NCBI GenBank assembly: GCA_023246995.1
Contig: JAHFHI010000090.1
Location: 1-6,138, forward strand
DNA: 6,138 bases
Direction: 5' to 3'
DNA from: Candidatus Omnitrophota bacterium
GTDB taxonomy: Bacteria > Omnitrophota > Omnitrophia > Omnitrophales > Aquincolibacteriaceae
This document shows positions 5,424 through 6,138 of the stretch, piece by piece. Every line of letters begins with the position of its first letter. Positions within the stretch are counted from its first letter, which is position 1. A program made the translations under genes and the position numbers. The notes below the pieces were generated by a model that was not told where the DNA came from, made no database searches, and saw nothing but the letters and a program-made list of their open reading frames with translations.

Positions 5424-6138
5424 ATGCGCCGCCTGGCAGCAAAGGCCCCGCGCGAAAGTTCCCGGGTTTCAGGGCGGCCAGTCCTTCCGCTTTCCAAAGA
5501 CCCCCGGCCTATCGGCGTTTTTGATTCCGGGCTCGGGGGACTCACCATTGTCCGGGAAATTCGCCGGGTGCTGCCGGATGAAAATATCGTTTATTTCGGG
5601 GACATGGCCCGGCTTCCCTACGGCACCAAGTCCCGCGAACAGATCTTGAGTTTTTCGATCCAGAACACTCTTTTTTTGATTCGCCGCAAGGTCAAGGCCG
5701 TGGTGATCGCCTGCAACTCTTCATCAAGCGCGGCGTACAGCTTTCTGAAAAGCCATTTTAATCTACCGATTCTGGACGTGATCGTCCCCGCCGCCGAATC
5801 CGCTGCGTCGGCCACGCGCAAGGGCCGGATCGGAGTGATCGCCACCCAGGCCACGATCGAAAGCAGGGCTTATGAAAAGGCCTTGAGCCGCCGCGCTCCG
5901 GAGGCGGATATTTTCACGGCGTCCTGCCCGCTTTTTGTGCCGCTTGTGGAAGAAGGCTGGCTTGAAACCCCCGTGACCCGAGAAATTGCCGGAATTTATC
6001 TGAACCCCCTGAAAGCGCGCGGAATCGATACCCTGATTCTCGGCTGCACGCATTATCCGATGCTTCGGGACATCATCGCAAAAGTGATGGGGCCCGGCGT
6101 CAAACTGGTGGATTCGATTACGCCGACGGTTGAAAAAC
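5424..6138 (+). CDS. murI: Glutamate racemase MurI (3' end outside window)
   Basis: MurI converts L- to D-glutamate for peptidoglycan in the cytoplasm, without a cofactor. The open frame runs from ATG 5424 off the right edge, with 238 codons visible. Motifs in order: PIGVFDSGLGGLTIVREI with the catalytic-site D34-S35; YFGDMARLPYGTKS; the first catalytic cysteine C97 in ACNSSSSAAY (most MurI have ACNT, so Ser replaces Thr); and the second catalytic cysteine C208 with H210 in LGCTHYPML. The last 20-40 residues of a typical MurI are missing because of the window edge. The only ATG/GTG/TTG ahead of the conserved core is ATG 5424, giving a basic, Arg/Pro/Ser-rich extension of about 28 residues before the usual PIGVFDSG start. 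There is no ribosome binding site; the start lies 2 bases after the aminotransferase stop, which suggests translational coupling. Confidence 0.93.
   Translation, partial: MRRLAAKAPRESSRVSGRPVLPLSKDPRPIGVFDSGLGGLTIVREIRRVLPDENIVYFGDMARLPYGTKSREQILSFSIQNTLFLIRRKVKAVVIACNSSSSAAYSFLKSHFNLPILDVIVPAAESAASATRKGRIGVIATQATIESRAYEKALSRRAPEADIFTASCPLFVPLVEEGWLETPVTREIAGIYLNPLKARGIDTLILGCTHYPMLRDIIAKVMGPGVKLVDSITPTVEK

Noticed and set aside
1..6138. tRNA or rRNA genes, CRISPR arrays, insertion-sequence ends
   Set aside because: No cloverleaf-like, rRNA-like, regularly spaced repeat or transposase-coding sequence was found by reading both strands.

Overview
The window reads as bacterial chromosome, gene-dense, with every supported gene on the + strand. 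Two zones differ in composition. Most of the first ~730 bases is AT-richer (hand counts: 26/60 G+C at 301-360, 18/60 at 601-660) and holds accessory-looking genes: the unrecognised C-terminal end of a gene entering from the left edge, and a small helix-turn-helix protein. From miaB onward the DNA is richer in G+C (34/60 at 4261-4320, 40/60 at 5461-5520) and carries conserved housekeeping genes. The mix of families and composition suggests an uncultured bacterial lineage, perhaps in the Omnitrophota/PVC neighbourhood. That is a weak impression, not a sequence-based classification.

Layout: partial unknown CDS (2-196); HTH protein whose only good ribosome binding site feeds the wrong reading frame (239/261-659); short AT-rich spacer with an inverted repeat; miaB, tRNA methylthiotransferase (733-2190); nnrE, NAD(P)HX epimerase (2201-2857), 10 bases after miaB; a ~155-base intergenic region ending in a good sigma70-type promoter; then a compact cluster of lipA (3013-3891), a small stand-alone lipoyl-domain-like protein (3912-4187), a class I aminotransferase of the AlaC/DapL type (4231-5421), and murI, glutamate racemase (5424 to beyond the right edge).

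miaB-nnrE looks like one transcription unit and lipA-lipoyl-like-aminotransferase-murI like a second. LipA and MiaB are both radical-SAM sulfur-insertion enzymes carrying a second Fe-S cluster. The aminotransferase (alanine/glutamate or LL-diaminopimelate chemistry) and MurI (D-glutamate) both fit amino-acid supply for peptidoglycan.

The most interesting object is the small protein between lipA and the aminotransferase. It aligns without gaps to the lipoyl domain of 2-oxoacid dehydrogenase E2 subunits, but the modified lysine at the beta-turn (consensus D-K-A) is replaced by E-E-G, so it should not be lipoylatable although it sits directly behind lipoyl synthase. Other points worth a look are the frame problem at the start of the HTH gene, and a GC-rich palindromic element that appears to have inserted in frame inside miaB.
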